64,000 nt of DNA from the NCBI GenBank assembly GCA_038258185.1, contig JBBSQD010000002.1, positions 1 through 64,000 on the forward strand. The letters are read 5' to 3'. Position 1 is the first letter of the stretch. Each line of letters opens with the position of its first letter. Below are positions 44,466 through 53,128 of the stretch, piece by piece. The stretch is from JAIOHN01 sp038258185 (GTDB lineage: Bacteria > Chloroflexota > Anaerolineae > Aggregatilineales > Phototrophicaceae). The translations under genes and the position numbers were made by a program. The notes under the pieces were generated by a model, which was not told where the DNA came from, made no database searches, and worked only from the letters and a program-made list of their open reading frames with translations.

Positions 44466-45071
44466 ATGAAAAATGTCAATGTTCACCTCACTCATCGTCA
44501 GCGTCAAGCGCTGGAAACACAGCGCATCATTCTCACAGCAGCACGCGATCTCTTCTTAGAACGTGGTTATGGGGGTACGACTATCGAGGCGATCAGCGAT
44601 CAGGCTGGTGTATCGGTCAGCACGGTCTATACCATCTACAAAAATAAGCGCGGCATTCTCAGGGCAATCCGGGAAGAGTGGCATTTACAATCCGGACAGC
44701 GCGAGATTTATCAACAGGCTATTGCAGAATCAGAGCCGAAACGTAAGTTACACTTGGCCGCATACGCTACTCGGCGCCAATGGGAAACAAGTCTGGACAT
44801 GATGACCATTTATCATGGCGCGGCGGCGACTGATGCCGAAGCCTCTGCCGAATTACAAACAGCGCTGGATGGCAGACGGAATGGAATGCGCAATTTCATT
44901 CAAAGTATTGCCCCTGTTTTGCGAGCAAATCTGGATATGAATGAGGCTGTAGCGGTCTATCTCGCACTGACGCGGGTAGAAGTTTTTGCTGAACTGGTGG
45001 ATATAGCGGGTTGGTCACCTGATCAGTATGAGCAATGGTTAGCCCAGACTCTGCAACAGCAATTACTATGA
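44466..45071 (+). CDS. TetR/AcrR-family regulator (divergent from SnoaL-like gene)
   Basis: A 201-aa repressor. HTH about 18-60: QRIILTAARDLFLERGYGGTTIEAISDQAGVSVSTVYTIYKNK. The C-terminal domain is helical and undiagnostic. The ATG at 44466 is only seven bases after a -10-like TATACT (44454-44459), so the mRNA could be nearly leaderless. It likely controls the SnoaL-like gene through the palindrome at 44422. Confidence 0.88.
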   Translation: MKNVNVHLTHRQRQALETQRIILTAARDLFLERGYGGTTIEAISDQAGVSVSTVYTIYKNKRGILRAIREEWHLQSGQREIYQQAIAESEPKRKLHLAAYATRRQWETSLDMMTIYHGAAATDAEASAELQTALDGRRNGMRNFIQSIAPVLRANLDMNEAVAVYLALTRVEVFAELVDIAGWSPDQYEQWLAQTLQQQLL

Positions 45072-45285
45072 ACAGCCTGCAAAAATAGACAAAACTTCAG
45101 ACTTCAACTAAAATCTGGACATTATCAGAATCCATAAAGGGTGCCTGTGTTCCTTGTCGTTGAAATTTAAATAAGGCTGGATGTGATCTTTGACTTCCAG
45201 AAAGTTGAGACTGGCTCTTAATGACGGCCATGCTCGCTGTTTTGCTTACCTGAATTTTAAACTTTCAAACAAGGACTAATACACG

Positions 45286-45843
45286 ATGTTTACACCCATC
45301 TTTACCGGGACGCTTCTTCGTTTGACCGCCCCGCAATCTGAAGACCAGGAAACTTTTGCCACCTGGACTCAGGACGACACCTACATGCGCTTCATGGATG
45401 ATGACCCTATACGGCCTCTGTCACCAGCCAGTTTCAGCAGCTTCGGTGAGGCGGTAAAAGACAATGATTATTACTTCCATCTGCGCACCATTGATGACAA
45501 CCAGCTCATTGGCTTTGTTGTTTTGTTTAACCTGAAGTGGCGCAACCAAACGGCTGATCTCGCTATTGGCATCGGCCCAGAGGAGTATCGCGGCAAAGGT
45601 TACGGCTATGATGCGCTTCAGCTCATCCTCAATTACGGCTTTTCGGAGCTGGCGCTGCGCCGCGTGAGTCTGACCGTAATGGATTACAACACGCGTGCCA
45701 TTAAAGCCTATGAGCGCGTGGGCTTTCAGCGGGAGGGCGCGCAGCGTCAGGCAATCAATCGCAGCGGCGCCTATTATGATCTGCTGCTGTACGGCATCCT
45801 GCGCGAAGAATGGCAGGCGCTGCAACATCAGGAGCGGGCATAA
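45286..45843 (+). CDS. GNAT acetyltransferase (RimJ/RimL type)
   Basis: A 185-aa acetyltransferase. LRLTAPQSEDQETFATWTQD at the start, the acetyl-CoA loop GPEEYRGKGYGYDALQLIL (about 101-119), and LRRVSLTVMDYNTRAIKAYERVGFQREG (about 125-152) are the family hallmarks. It could acetylate ribosomal proteins, amino acids or antibiotics; which is unknown. It is a single gene with about 214 bases of non-coding sequence upstream. Confidence 0.9.
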   Translation: MFTPIFTGTLLRLTAPQSEDQETFATWTQDDTYMRFMDDDPIRPLSPASFSSFGEAVKDNDYYFHLRTIDDNQLIGFVVLFNLKWRNQTADLAIGIGPEEYRGKGYGYDALQLILNYGFSELALRRVSLTVMDYNTRAIKAYERVGFQREGAQRQAINRSGAYYDLLLYGILREEWQALQHQERA

Positions 45844-45958
45844 ACTGAGTTTAGACGGTGGGTTGGGTAACAGCAAACTCACTCAAGTCCATCCCACTAT
45901 CTAACTCATATCTCACCTTTTCCTCATTCAAGAATCGAAGCAAGTTATTATATACTAT

Positions 45959-45976
45959 TTCTACACAGGTATAGAA
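45959..45976. promoter_or_regulatory. Putative TetR autoregulatory operator
   Basis: TTCTACACAGGTATAGAA, an imperfect palindrome two bases before the tetR start at 45978. It matches the site at 46591-46608 at 15 of 18 positions. Confidence 0.6.
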
Positions 45977-45977
45977 A

Positions 45978-46568
45978 ATGAAAAACAGAAATAACGCGAC
46001 CTACCAACGTATTCTTGATGCTTCAGAGCAGTTATTTTCTGAAAGAGGTTTCACAGCCATCACACTTCAGGATATCGCCCAGTCAGTCAATATGCGCCAT
46101 GCTTCACTCTATTACTATGCACCCAATGGGAAAGAGCAGCTGTATATAGAAGTGATGGGGCGGATGTTTAGGCGGCATGGAGAAGGGCTGACCAACGCGA
46201 TTATCGAGGCAGGTGATGATTTTCGCCAGCAGGTTCATGCTATCGCTTATTGGTTTGCCACACATCCCCCTATTGATTTAGGAAGGATTGTTCGCTCAGA
46301 TATGCCAGCAATTAACCCGGTGGAAGCGGAACGCCTGATTGATCTGAGCCTCGCTTCGCTTCGTGTTCCGATTGCCTCCGTGATTCGCAATGGGGTGCGA
46401 AAACAAGAAGTGAGTGTTGGCGATATTGATTTCGCGGCGATGGGACTGGTGGGTTTATTAGAGAGTGTCCATAACATCCCACAAAAATTTTTGCCGACTC
46501 GTGAAGCAAAGATTGAGGCTGCACTGGCTGCATCCGATATGCTTCTGGATGGTTGGCTGAGGCGTTAA
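45978..46568 (+). CDS. TetR/AcrR-family regulator controlling the ydeI-like operon
   Basis: A 196-aa repressor. HTH about 8-52: TYQRILDASEQLFSERGFTAITLQDIAQSVNMRHASLYYYAPNGK. The C-terminal domain is typical of the TetR_C family. The base composition is more AT-rich than most of the window. A matching pair of palindromes, one before its own start and one in the 70-base gap before the next gene, supports autoregulation and control of the downstream YdeI-like and GNAT genes. Confidence 0.9.
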   Translation: MKNRNNATYQRILDASEQLFSERGFTAITLQDIAQSVNMRHASLYYYAPNGKEQLYIEVMGRMFRRHGEGLTNAIIEAGDDFRQQVHAIAYWFATHPPIDLGRIVRSDMPAINPVEAERLIDLSLASLRVPIASVIRNGVRKQEVSVGDIDFAAMGLVGLLESVHNIPQKFLPTREAKIEAALAASDMLLDGWLRR

Positions 46569-46589
46569 GGCGCTTTTTTTGAGTCATTA

Positions 46590-46609
46590 TTCTACAAAGT
46601 TGTAGAATT
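46590..46609. promoter_or_regulatory. Strong TetR operator palindrome upstream of the ydeI-like gene
   Basis: ATTCTACAA-AG-TTGTAGAAT, 9-bp perfect arms, about 30 bases before the ATG at 46639. Confidence 0.7.
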
Positions 46610-46638
46610 TATTACTTCAAAAACACAGGAGAGGCGTT

Positions 46639-47187
46639 ATGAAAATCACAGATACACTTTATGTTCATGATCGTAATCAATGGCGTGAGTGGCTCACTCA
46701 GCATCATGCCACAGACAATGAAATCTGGCTTGTTTCCTATTCGAAAGCATCTGAGAAACCATCGATTCAATACTTACATGCCGTAGAAGAAGCGCTGTGT
46801 TTTGGCTGGATTGATGGAATCGCCAAAAAAATGGACGCTGAACGCACTGCCCAGCGTTTTACACCCCGAAGGTCAAAAAGTCACTGGACAGAATTAAACA
46901 AGGAACGCGCCCGTCGTTTGATCGCCAATGGATTAATGACTGCTGCAGGACAGGAGAAGTTGCCTGATTTATCTATTGGCTCTTTTCAGATTGCACCAGA
47001 CATCCTCGCAACGCTACAGGAAGACCGAGACATTTGGGGAAACTTTGAGGCATTTCCGGATGTCTATAAACGTATTCGAATCGGTTACATCGAAGAGATG
47101 AGAGGGCGACCCGAATTTTTTCAGAAGCGATTAGATAATTTTCTAAAGAAAACCCGTGAAAACAAGTTGTTCGGAACGATGGAATAA
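46639..47187 (+). CDS. YdeI/OmpD-associated family protein
   Basis: A 182-aa protein of the YdeI family, associated in other bacteria with resistance to bacteriocins or antimicrobial peptides. N-terminal MKITDTLYVHDRNQWREWL, the central EEALCFGWIDGIAKK and RFTPRRSKSHWTELNKERA, and a C-terminal helical part are typical. It is cytosolic, with no signal. AGGAG precedes the start. It is followed 16 bases later by a GNAT gene and preceded by an operator that matches its upstream TetR. Confidence 0.85.
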   Translation: MKITDTLYVHDRNQWREWLTQHHATDNEIWLVSYSKASEKPSIQYLHAVEEALCFGWIDGIAKKMDAERTAQRFTPRRSKSHWTELNKERARRLIANGLMTAAGQEKLPDLSIGSFQIAPDILATLQEDRDIWGNFEAFPDVYKRIRIGYIEEMRGRPEFFQKRLDNFLKKTRENKLFGTME

Positions 47188-47203
47188 GAGTGAAGGAGTT
47201 AAA

Positions 47204-47878
47204 ATGATTACTAAAACTGTATCTCAACAGCTTCACATTCGGCATGCCACGCGAGAGGATATTCCTTTTATCGCCTGGTGTAATTATGAGGCATCATCAC
47301 CCGCACCGGATTTCTGTTATTGGGACCCACTGCTGGCAGAATTGAACACGGAAACAATGGCATTTATTGAAGCTGTGTTCCGGGCAGAGGCACTGGCGTG
47401 GGGTAATGCAGAAGATTTTCTCATTATTGAAGAGAATGGCAAGCCGGTTGCTGGCGCGTCTGGTTTTGAGATGGGCAATCAGGACTATCGCCCACTGCGG
47501 CTTGACCGGCTGCCTGCAGTAGCCAAATCACTGGGTTGGACTGGCCAAATGCTCGAACAATTTCGGCAGGGTTATGGGGCTGTGTGGATTGATCCGCTGG
47601 ATACCACTCTCGCACCGTCTGCACCGTGGATAATCGAATGTATGGCGGTTGTGCCGCAGTCACGGGGCCAGGGTATAGCAAAACATTTGATGCAAGCATT
47701 GCTTGAAGAAGGTCGCCAACAGGGCTTCACCCAAGCTGGCATTTCAGTCACTATAGGTAATGAAGCCGCCCGCCGTGTTTATGAAGGTGTTGGCTTCCAG
47801 ATGTATGTCACCTATGGAGCAGAATATTTTGACCATGCCTTTCCCGGCACAATCAAATATCGGATGAAAATCGCTTAA
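47204..47878 (+). CDS. GNAT acetyltransferase
   Basis: A 224-aa GNAT. The acetyl-CoA loop lies in AVVPQSRGQGIAKHLMQALLEEG (about 145-167), followed by NEAARRVYEGVGFQMYV near 185-201. The start at 47204 follows AAGGAG; longer frames run into the previous gene. Part of the TetR-controlled pair with the YdeI-like protein. Its substrate is unknown. Confidence 0.88.
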   Translation: MITKTVSQQLHIRHATREDIPFIAWCNYEASSPAPDFCYWDPLLAELNTETMAFIEAVFRAEALAWGNAEDFLIIEENGKPVAGASGFEMGNQDYRPLRLDRLPAVAKSLGWTGQMLEQFRQGYGAVWIDPLDTTLAPSAPWIIECMAVVPQSRGQGIAKHLMQALLEEGRQQGFTQAGISVTIGNEAARRVYEGVGFQMYVTYGAEYFDHAFPGTIKYRMKIA

Positions 47879-47940
47879 AAAAGCGTTACATCCTGGTTAA
47901 CCAGCCATTAATATAGGGCATTACCTCACAGAAGAGTAAA

Positions 47941-47967
47941 GCCGGGTAGGTAACACACTTATCCGGC
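47941..47967 (+). terminator. Possible terminator hairpin after the GNAT gene
   Basis: GCCGGGTA (47941-47948) pairs with TATCCGGC (47960-47967) with one G-U pair, followed by ATTTCT. Weak T tract. Confidence 0.35.
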
Positions 47968-48070
47968 ATTTCTGCTCATTTCCTCACCTACCTGACACAT
48001 ACCTAAGTCGGGATTTTTAATAAAGGCTGGCCGGGGTAAACTCGGTCATCCCTCTCCGATGTTAATTGGC

Positions 48071-49051
48071 TTAATCCGACAGACCTTTGTCGCCATTGTA
48101 CAAGTCAGGCAGGCTATTGAGGAAGTCGATAATCACCGGCCACGCCTGATCTCGATGCGTGACATAAAACGGGTGATTGGCCTCATCCCCCACAATCACC
48201 AGATGGACATGGGGCAAATTCTCAGCCGCATAATAGGCCTGTTCCAGCGGGATCGTATCATCGGCCTCACCATGAATCACGAGTGTGGGGGTTTGAATAC
48301 TGCGCATGTCATAGGATGAGGGTGCGCCAAAAACCTGCACATCGTTGGCATAACCATCTTTTGCAAGGCTGGATGGGAAGAAATGCCACATGAGGTCGGT
48401 GAACATTTTATGGCCGTAGGCGTCATCATAAATACGCCGCTTCAGATCACGATTAAAAAGCCATAGCAGCGACAGGCCATAGACAATCCCGCAAATCAGC
48501 AACCACATGGCAATATCAAAGCGGCGCAGACTGACAAACAGGCTGCTAAGGCGCGATAATTCCAGCATGGTGACGTCGAGTTTGTGCGTTACGGCACTCA
48601 TCAGAATGAGGCCAGAACAACGGTCAGGGTGGTCGCAGGCAAAGCACAACGAAGATGGCCCACCACCGGAAATCGCAATGACGGGGGCATTGGGGATATT
48701 TAACGCTTCCAGCAGCGCCGCATGAGCATCCCCCTGTGCAACATCTGTCGCGCCGGTGCGCAAAGGGGTGCGGCCATAACCGGGGCGCGAGAAGGCAATA
48801 ATCTTAAAATCGCGGTGCAGGGGACGGGTCGAGATAATGCCGTGACCATAATGGCCGAGAACGCCATGACTCACCAATACGGGTGGCCCGTCCCCGACAA
48901 TCGCGTATTCCACCGGGCCACAGCGCGTGTGGATAATATCGCTGCCCGCCCGCAAATCTTCCAGCGCAGCTTTGCGGGTCTTACGATAGCGTCCCCAACC
49001 ATAACTGGCCAACAGTCCCCCTGCCAGCGCACATTTCAGCCAGCCTTTCAC
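48071..49051 (-). CDS. Alpha/beta-fold hydrolase
   Basis: A 326-aa hydrolase. A hydrophobic N-terminal segment (about 8-20) may be a membrane anchor. The oxyanion region is VLVSHGVLGH, the nucleophile elbow AISGGGPSSL has Ser before three glycines, the acid lies in LVIHGEADDTIPLEQA, and the catalytic His is in GDEANHPFYV. The start is taken as GTG 49051, two bases past the SDR stop, rather than an ATG inside the SDR gene. Co-transcribed with the SDR. Substrate unknown. Confidence 0.85.
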   Translation of the reverse strand: MKGWLKCALAGGLLASYGWGRYRKTRKAALEDLRAGSDIIHTRCGPVEYAIVGDGPPVLVSHGVLGHYGHGIISTRPLHRDFKIIAFSRPGYGRTPLRTGATDVAQGDAHAALLEALNIPNAPVIAISGGGPSSLCFACDHPDRCSGLILMSAVTHKLDVTMLELSRLSSLFVSLRRFDIAMWLLICGIVYGLSLLWLFNRDLKRRIYDDAYGHKMFTDLMWHFFPSSLAKDGYANDVQVFGAPSSYDMRSIQTPTLVIHGEADDTIPLEQAYYAAENLPHVHLVIVGDEANHPFYVTHRDQAWPVIIDFLNSLPDLYNGDKGLSD

Positions 49052-49053
49052 CG

Positions 49054-49752
49054 TCAGGAACGCCCGTAGACGGGAAGGCTGTCTCCGCTGACCGCGCTGG
49101 AAGCGTCCGAAACCAGAAAGGCAATCGCGCTGGCGATCTGCTCTGGCTTCACCCATTTATCGAAGTCAGCATCCGGCATGGATTGGCGGTTGGCCGGGGT
49201 ATCAATCGTGCCGGGGATAACACCGTTTACACGAATATGGTGATCAAGCATTTCAGCGGCCATACTCTCGATCACGCGCTGGGCCGCCGCTTTACTGGCG
49301 CTGTAAGCTGACTGATTTTTGTTGCCTTTCAGCGCGGGTTTTGCCAGCACCACCACCATACGTCCCTGTACATTATTTTCCAGCATGTAACGCCCAACCG
49401 TGCCGCAGGCAATATAGACCGAACGCGCATTAAGCGTCATCATCTTGTCCCAGATATTCAGGTCCACTTCATGGACGGCCACGCCGGATGCGAAGCCGCC
49501 GACGGTGTTTATAAAAATATCAATCTGGCCGAAATGCTCTACGGCCTGTTCAACGGCGGACTGCATACTGTCCGCGTTTGTGACATCGGTTTGGATAGTG
49601 ATCTGGGTGGGGGTTTTCTCGACATCAGCCGGGTGATGTTCCAGCAACGCCAGTTTCGCCCCAGCAGCCTGAAAATGATCCACGATCCCCTGCCCCAGCG
49701 CGCCATTCGCCCCGCTGATCATCACCACTTTACCGTCAAATTCACTTGCCAT
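49054..49752 (-). CDS. Short-chain dehydrogenase/reductase
   Basis: A 232-aa Rossmann enzyme. The NAD(P)-binding motif is ISGANGALGQG (12-22), the active-site Tyr/Lys pair is YSASK. The usual catalytic Ser position (two Ser before the KG turn) reads VLAKPALKG, so the Ser is missing; related SDR groups with this feature exist. NTVGG replaces the usual NNAG. It is followed closely by the alpha/beta hydrolase gene. Substrate unknown. Confidence 0.88.
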   Translation of the reverse strand: MASEFDGKVVMISGANGALGQGIVDHFQAAGAKLALLEHHPADVEKTPTQITIQTDVTNADSMQSAVEQAVEHFGQIDIFINTVGGFASGVAVHEVDLNIWDKMMTLNARSVYIACGTVGRYMLENNVQGRMVVVLAKPALKGNKNQSAYSASKAAAQRVIESMAAEMLDHHIRVNGVIPGTIDTPANRQSMPDADFDKWVKPEQIASAIAFLVSDASSAVSGDSLPVYGRS

Positions 49753-49817
49753 CTTTACCTCTCCTGGGTTGTATCCGTAAATAAAACTGATGATCGCTGC
49801 AATAGATTACTTACGGA

Positions 49818-52796
49818 TTAAGAGCCTGTCCGTACAATTTCGACGGTGATCTCCGCGCTGGCCTGATTGCCCACCTGATCATAAGCGATTGCCTGAAATG
49901 TCTCGCGGCCTACCTGTGAGATATCCCAGTCAAAGCCATAAGGCCATTCGCGGTCGGTGCCGATCAACTGGTCACCATAATAAAAATCGACGTGATCAAT
50001 CGCCAGATTATCCAGCACCTCAGCCGTGAGCTGAATAGCACGCTCATTGGGCCAGCGGTAAATTTTACCCGGTTCACCCGCGTTGAGGGTCAGCGTGGGC
50101 GGGGTGTTATCCACACGCACCTGAAGCACATCACTTTCGATGCTGTTGTCCTGCATCACGACATTCAGGCGGATGTTGTACAGGCCATTCAGGCCGGTCG
50201 TGTCCCATGAACCCAGGCTGGTGCCATCAAACACGTTCTGCTGATCGGTAATCTGCACCCATTCCTGCGGCTGCAAGCCCTCACCAAAGGCCAACTGATA
50301 AAACTGCATGGTGCTGGTGTCCATTGTGCCGCGGATATCGACCACGCCGCCAATATAGGCAAAAGGCGCGGGCTGCAAAATAGATGCCGCGCCGAGCGCA
50401 TCAGGGCGGCTGACGGTATCAACCTGCGTGGGTGGCAACGGCTGATTATTGGCCTGCCACCAGTCCAGCGCATCACTCGGCGGGACAAAGTAGACTCGCG
50501 AGCTGCGCAACCCTTCCGGCGTATTCACCGTTGAAAGCTGGCCGGTCTGGCTGTTGATCTCAAACGCCTGCCAGTAGGTATCGGGCTGTGAGGGCTGGAA
50601 ACCCAAGCCACCGATAAAAATCTCAGTGCGTACCGGGCAGACTCCGTTGGGCAGCAGGCCGGAACGCTCACACACCTGACCATCCACAATCGCGGCGGGG
50701 CGCTCCCATTCATCTACGGGAAGCGCGTCGCGTTCATGACTGTAGCGGCTTAAAGCCTGCCACAACGCGGCTGATCCCTGTAAGCCAAAATTATCCAACG
50801 ACATGGGATTCAAATCCTGGCGATCAAGGTGTACCGCAGTCACTAATTGCGGCGTATAGCCCACCGTCCAGGCATCGCGATCATCCCCGGTGAGGCCATT
50901 GACCACTGCCGCAGGCCGGGAAATATCAAATGCCGCGGTCACATCCGTACCCAACACGCGTGACCGTGCCGACTGGTCGGACAGAATATCGTTAATGAGA
51001 TAACCGACTTCGGGCGGATAAACGAAATTACAGACCGCAGCAGCCACAGCACAATCCGGCTCATAGGTATCGCCGCTGTATTCCCACAGTAATTCGCCGG
51101 TGCTGTCTTCAATCTTCAGCACTGCGACCGGATCACGCACACGGAAATTCCGTGCGACGGGTTCCGTCGGCACACCGCGCATTTCGCCCATCGACGATAA
51201 AACCGAATAGGAATAGGCAATATCCAGCACAGAGACGTTACCGCCTCGTTCCAGCAGCGATAAATCGTAACGACTGCTGACATCGAGTGTATTTAAGCCT
51301 AACTGGTGCGCTCTCAGCAGGATATTATCCAGACGCTGACGGTTGGCGATCTGTACCGCTGGAGGCAGCAGACCCGACGCCATCGCTTCGCGCAGATTCA
51401 ACGGGCCACGGAAACGCCCGTCAGGGTTTTGCGGCGTGTAAATCAGACCTTCGACCGCGCCGGGGAAGGGATTGGGAATATCCAGCACCATCTCCGCGGC
51501 GGTGCGGCCACCCCGGAGGAAGCCTTCAAAATAGACAAACGGCTGCAAAACCGGCCCCGGCTGATAATCCACCGCTGATGCAGGCCCGACCATCGATTTG
51601 ATCTCACCTGTGTTGACATCCAACACCACCAACGAACCCTCATCCGGCGGAGCGTTCAAAATCAACCCACGCTCTACCGGCAGATAAGTCGCGGCGGTGC
51701 AGGCTTCGCCATCGAGTGTCGTTTCAGAAACGGTTTCACCTTTCAGACGCGCCAGTTGGGTGCGCAGTAAGCATTCGCTCTGATAATACAGATCGAGATC
51801 GAGAGTGGTCGTGATGCGCAAGCCACCGCGCGAAACCAGCCGCGCGCCATCCCGCCCCAGCGAATTCAGAATCTCGACCGCCTGCCGTCGCGCATACACC
51901 GCAAAATCCGGCGCGACCTGCGGCAATTGTCCACCGGTGATCTGAATAGGTGTCAGTGTGCTTACGCCCAGGTCGTATTCAGATGCGGTAATCGCTCCGG
52001 TTTGCAGCAGCAAGCGCAGCGCATCATCCTGACGACCACGGGCGGCGACTTCGTTATCCAGCGGGTTGTATTGCGGCGCTGGCGGGATCGCCGCCAGCAG
52101 AGCGGCTTCATCCAGGCTGAGGTCACGCGCCAGTTTACCCAGATAAACCTGCGCTGCCGCCTCTATGCCATAGACTTCATTGCCATAATAATTGGTGTTC
52201 AGATGCCATTCAAGAATTTCGCGCGGGCTATAACGCTGGTTCACGGCTGTCACCAGCGAGATTTCGCGTTCACGATCATTGACCGTGGGAATTTCGGCAG
52301 GTGGAGCCAGCACATTGCGTACCAGCCGCCCGGTTATAGATGCGTCGGGCAAGAGTGGCCCGGTCAGCACGTTATTCCATAACTTTACAAATGTCTGGAA
52401 CATGCCGGGAGGGTTGGCTGTCAGAAAATCATCATCTTCCATCAGCAGCGTCGCGTCGATCAGATAAGGCGGCAGCGAATCGAGCGTGATCCATTCGCGT
52501 TCATCTCCCAGCGGGTCCTGCACAACATACAGTAAAGTCTCAGCATCGCGGTCATACAATTCAGTTGGGCCGGTAATCGGGTCGAGATAAATCGTATCCT
52601 GCGGTTGCGGGAGAATATTGGTATTGCGCCAATACATCCCTGCTGCGCCACCTGCGGTAATCGCCGTCGGCAGAATAATCAGAATCAGGAAAGCACTTAT
52701 CAGGGCGATGAGCCACAAATTCAGGCGTTTACGGGCTGCGGCGCGGCGAGCTTCCCGCCGACGATGACGTTGAATGATTTTTGTCGCTGAGGCCAA
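49818..52796 (-). CDS. Class A PBP-like protein with GT51 fold and degenerate transpeptidase
   Basis: About 992 aa. A basic cytoplasmic tail, one helix (about 26-52), then a GT51 peptidoglycan glycosyltransferase-like domain keeping both catalytic Glu (E120 in LLMEDDDF; E178 in DREREISL), although the usual STxTQQ reads SITGRL. The penicillin-binding domain has lost all three motifs: S-x-x-K is P415...Q418 (PGPVLQPF), S-x-N is SGL (474-476), and K-T-G is L-T-G (635-637). An Ig-like C-terminal region follows. TTG 52796 is used because a TATAAT at 52834-52839 (minus strand) lies just upstream; TTG 52853 would add 19 residues. Confidence 0.85.
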   Translation of the reverse strand: MASATKIIQRHRRREARRAAARKRLNLWLIALISAFLILIILPTAITAGGAAGMYWRNTNILPQPQDTIYLDPITGPTELYDRDAETLLYVVQDPLGDEREWITLDSLPPYLIDATLLMEDDDFLTANPPGMFQTFVKLWNNVLTGPLLPDASITGRLVRNVLAPPAEIPTVNDREREISLVTAVNQRYSPREILEWHLNTNYYGNEVYGIEAAAQVYLGKLARDLSLDEAALLAAIPPAPQYNPLDNEVAARGRQDDALRLLLQTGAITASEYDLGVSTLTPIQITGGQLPQVAPDFAVYARRQAVEILNSLGRDGARLVSRGGLRITTTLDLDLYYQSECLLRTQLARLKGETVSETTLDGEACTAATYLPVERGLILNAPPDEGSLVVLDVNTGEIKSMVGPASAVDYQPGPVLQPFVYFEGFLRGGRTAAEMVLDIPNPFPGAVEGLIYTPQNPDGRFRGPLNLREAMASGLLPPAVQIANRQRLDNILLRAHQLGLNTLDVSSRYDLSLLERGGNVSVLDIAYSYSVLSSMGEMRGVPTEPVARNFRVRDPVAVLKIEDSTGELLWEYSGDTYEPDCAVAAAVCNFVYPPEVGYLINDILSDQSARSRVLGTDVTAAFDISRPAAVVNGLTGDDRDAWTVGYTPQLVTAVHLDRQDLNPMSLDNFGLQGSAALWQALSRYSHERDALPVDEWERPAAIVDGQVCERSGLLPNGVCPVRTEIFIGGLGFQPSQPDTYWQAFEINSQTGQLSTVNTPEGLRSSRVYFVPPSDALDWWQANNQPLPPTQVDTVSRPDALGAASILQPAPFAYIGGVVDIRGTMDTSTMQFYQLAFGEGLQPQEWVQITDQQNVFDGTSLGSWDTTGLNGLYNIRLNVVMQDNSIESDVLQVRVDNTPPTLTLNAGEPGKIYRWPNERAIQLTAEVLDNLAIDHVDFYYGDQLIGTDREWPYGFDWDISQVGRETFQAIAYDQVGNQASAEITVEIVRTGS

Positions 52797-52877
52797 GCGT
52801 GATACCCTGCATGCTAATCCACTGTACCCACCGATTATAACACTATCGACCAAAACACGAATCCGCTGTTTAACCTG

Positions 52878-52907
52878 TTGATTGCGAAGGGAAACACATG
52901 CTATAAT
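52878..52907 (+). promoter_or_regulatory. Sigma70-type promoter upstream of leuS
   Basis: TTGATT at 52878-52883 and TATAAT at 52902-52907, spacer 18, about 220 bases before the leuS start. It gives a long leader that contains a small reading frame. Confidence 0.5.
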
Positions 52908-52942
52908 ATCCTCACCTGATTAACCACACAGGATCAACCACG

Positions 52943-52999
52943 ATGAACAGTTGCCATCACAAACCGGGTACGGCGGTGACCCGCTCTTCTCTTATGTAG
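52943..52999 (+). CDS. 18-codon leader reading frame upstream of leuS
   Basis: Encodes MNSCHHKPGTAVTRSSLM, with one leucine codon (CTT) two codons before the stop. A hairpin (GCGTTT/AAACGC, 52999-53013) starts in the stop codon and is followed by a pyrimidine-rich run. The arrangement is compatible with leader-peptide attenuation, but the lack of a leucine run makes this only a suggestion. Confidence 0.3.
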   Translation: MNSCHHKPGTAVTRSSLM

Positions 53000-53076
53000 C
53001 GTTTGCAAAACGCGCCCCTCCCCTTCTTTTTCTCTCTAAATCCGACAAAGGTATTTTAGCGCTCGTCTGCTAAAAT
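52999..53076 (+). promoter_or_regulatory. Hairpins in the leuS leader
   Basis: Hairpin 1 is GCGTTT (52999-53004) with AAACGC (53008-53013), then a pyrimidine run to 53037. Hairpin 2 is ATTTTAGC (53053-53060) with GCTAAAAT (53069-53076). Either may act as a weak attenuator. The T-box consensus is not present. Confidence 0.35.
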
Positions 53077-53128
53077 CATTTTCATGTTGCCTACTAACAG
53101 AGCACTTTGAGGGAGAAAACAGAAGCAA

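Noticed and set aside
52961..52983. T-box-like stretch (GGCGGTGACCCGC) in the leuS leader
   Set aside because: It does not match the T-box consensus AGGGTGGTACCGCG, and only about 60 leader bases precede it, so there is no room for a stem I with a specifier loop.
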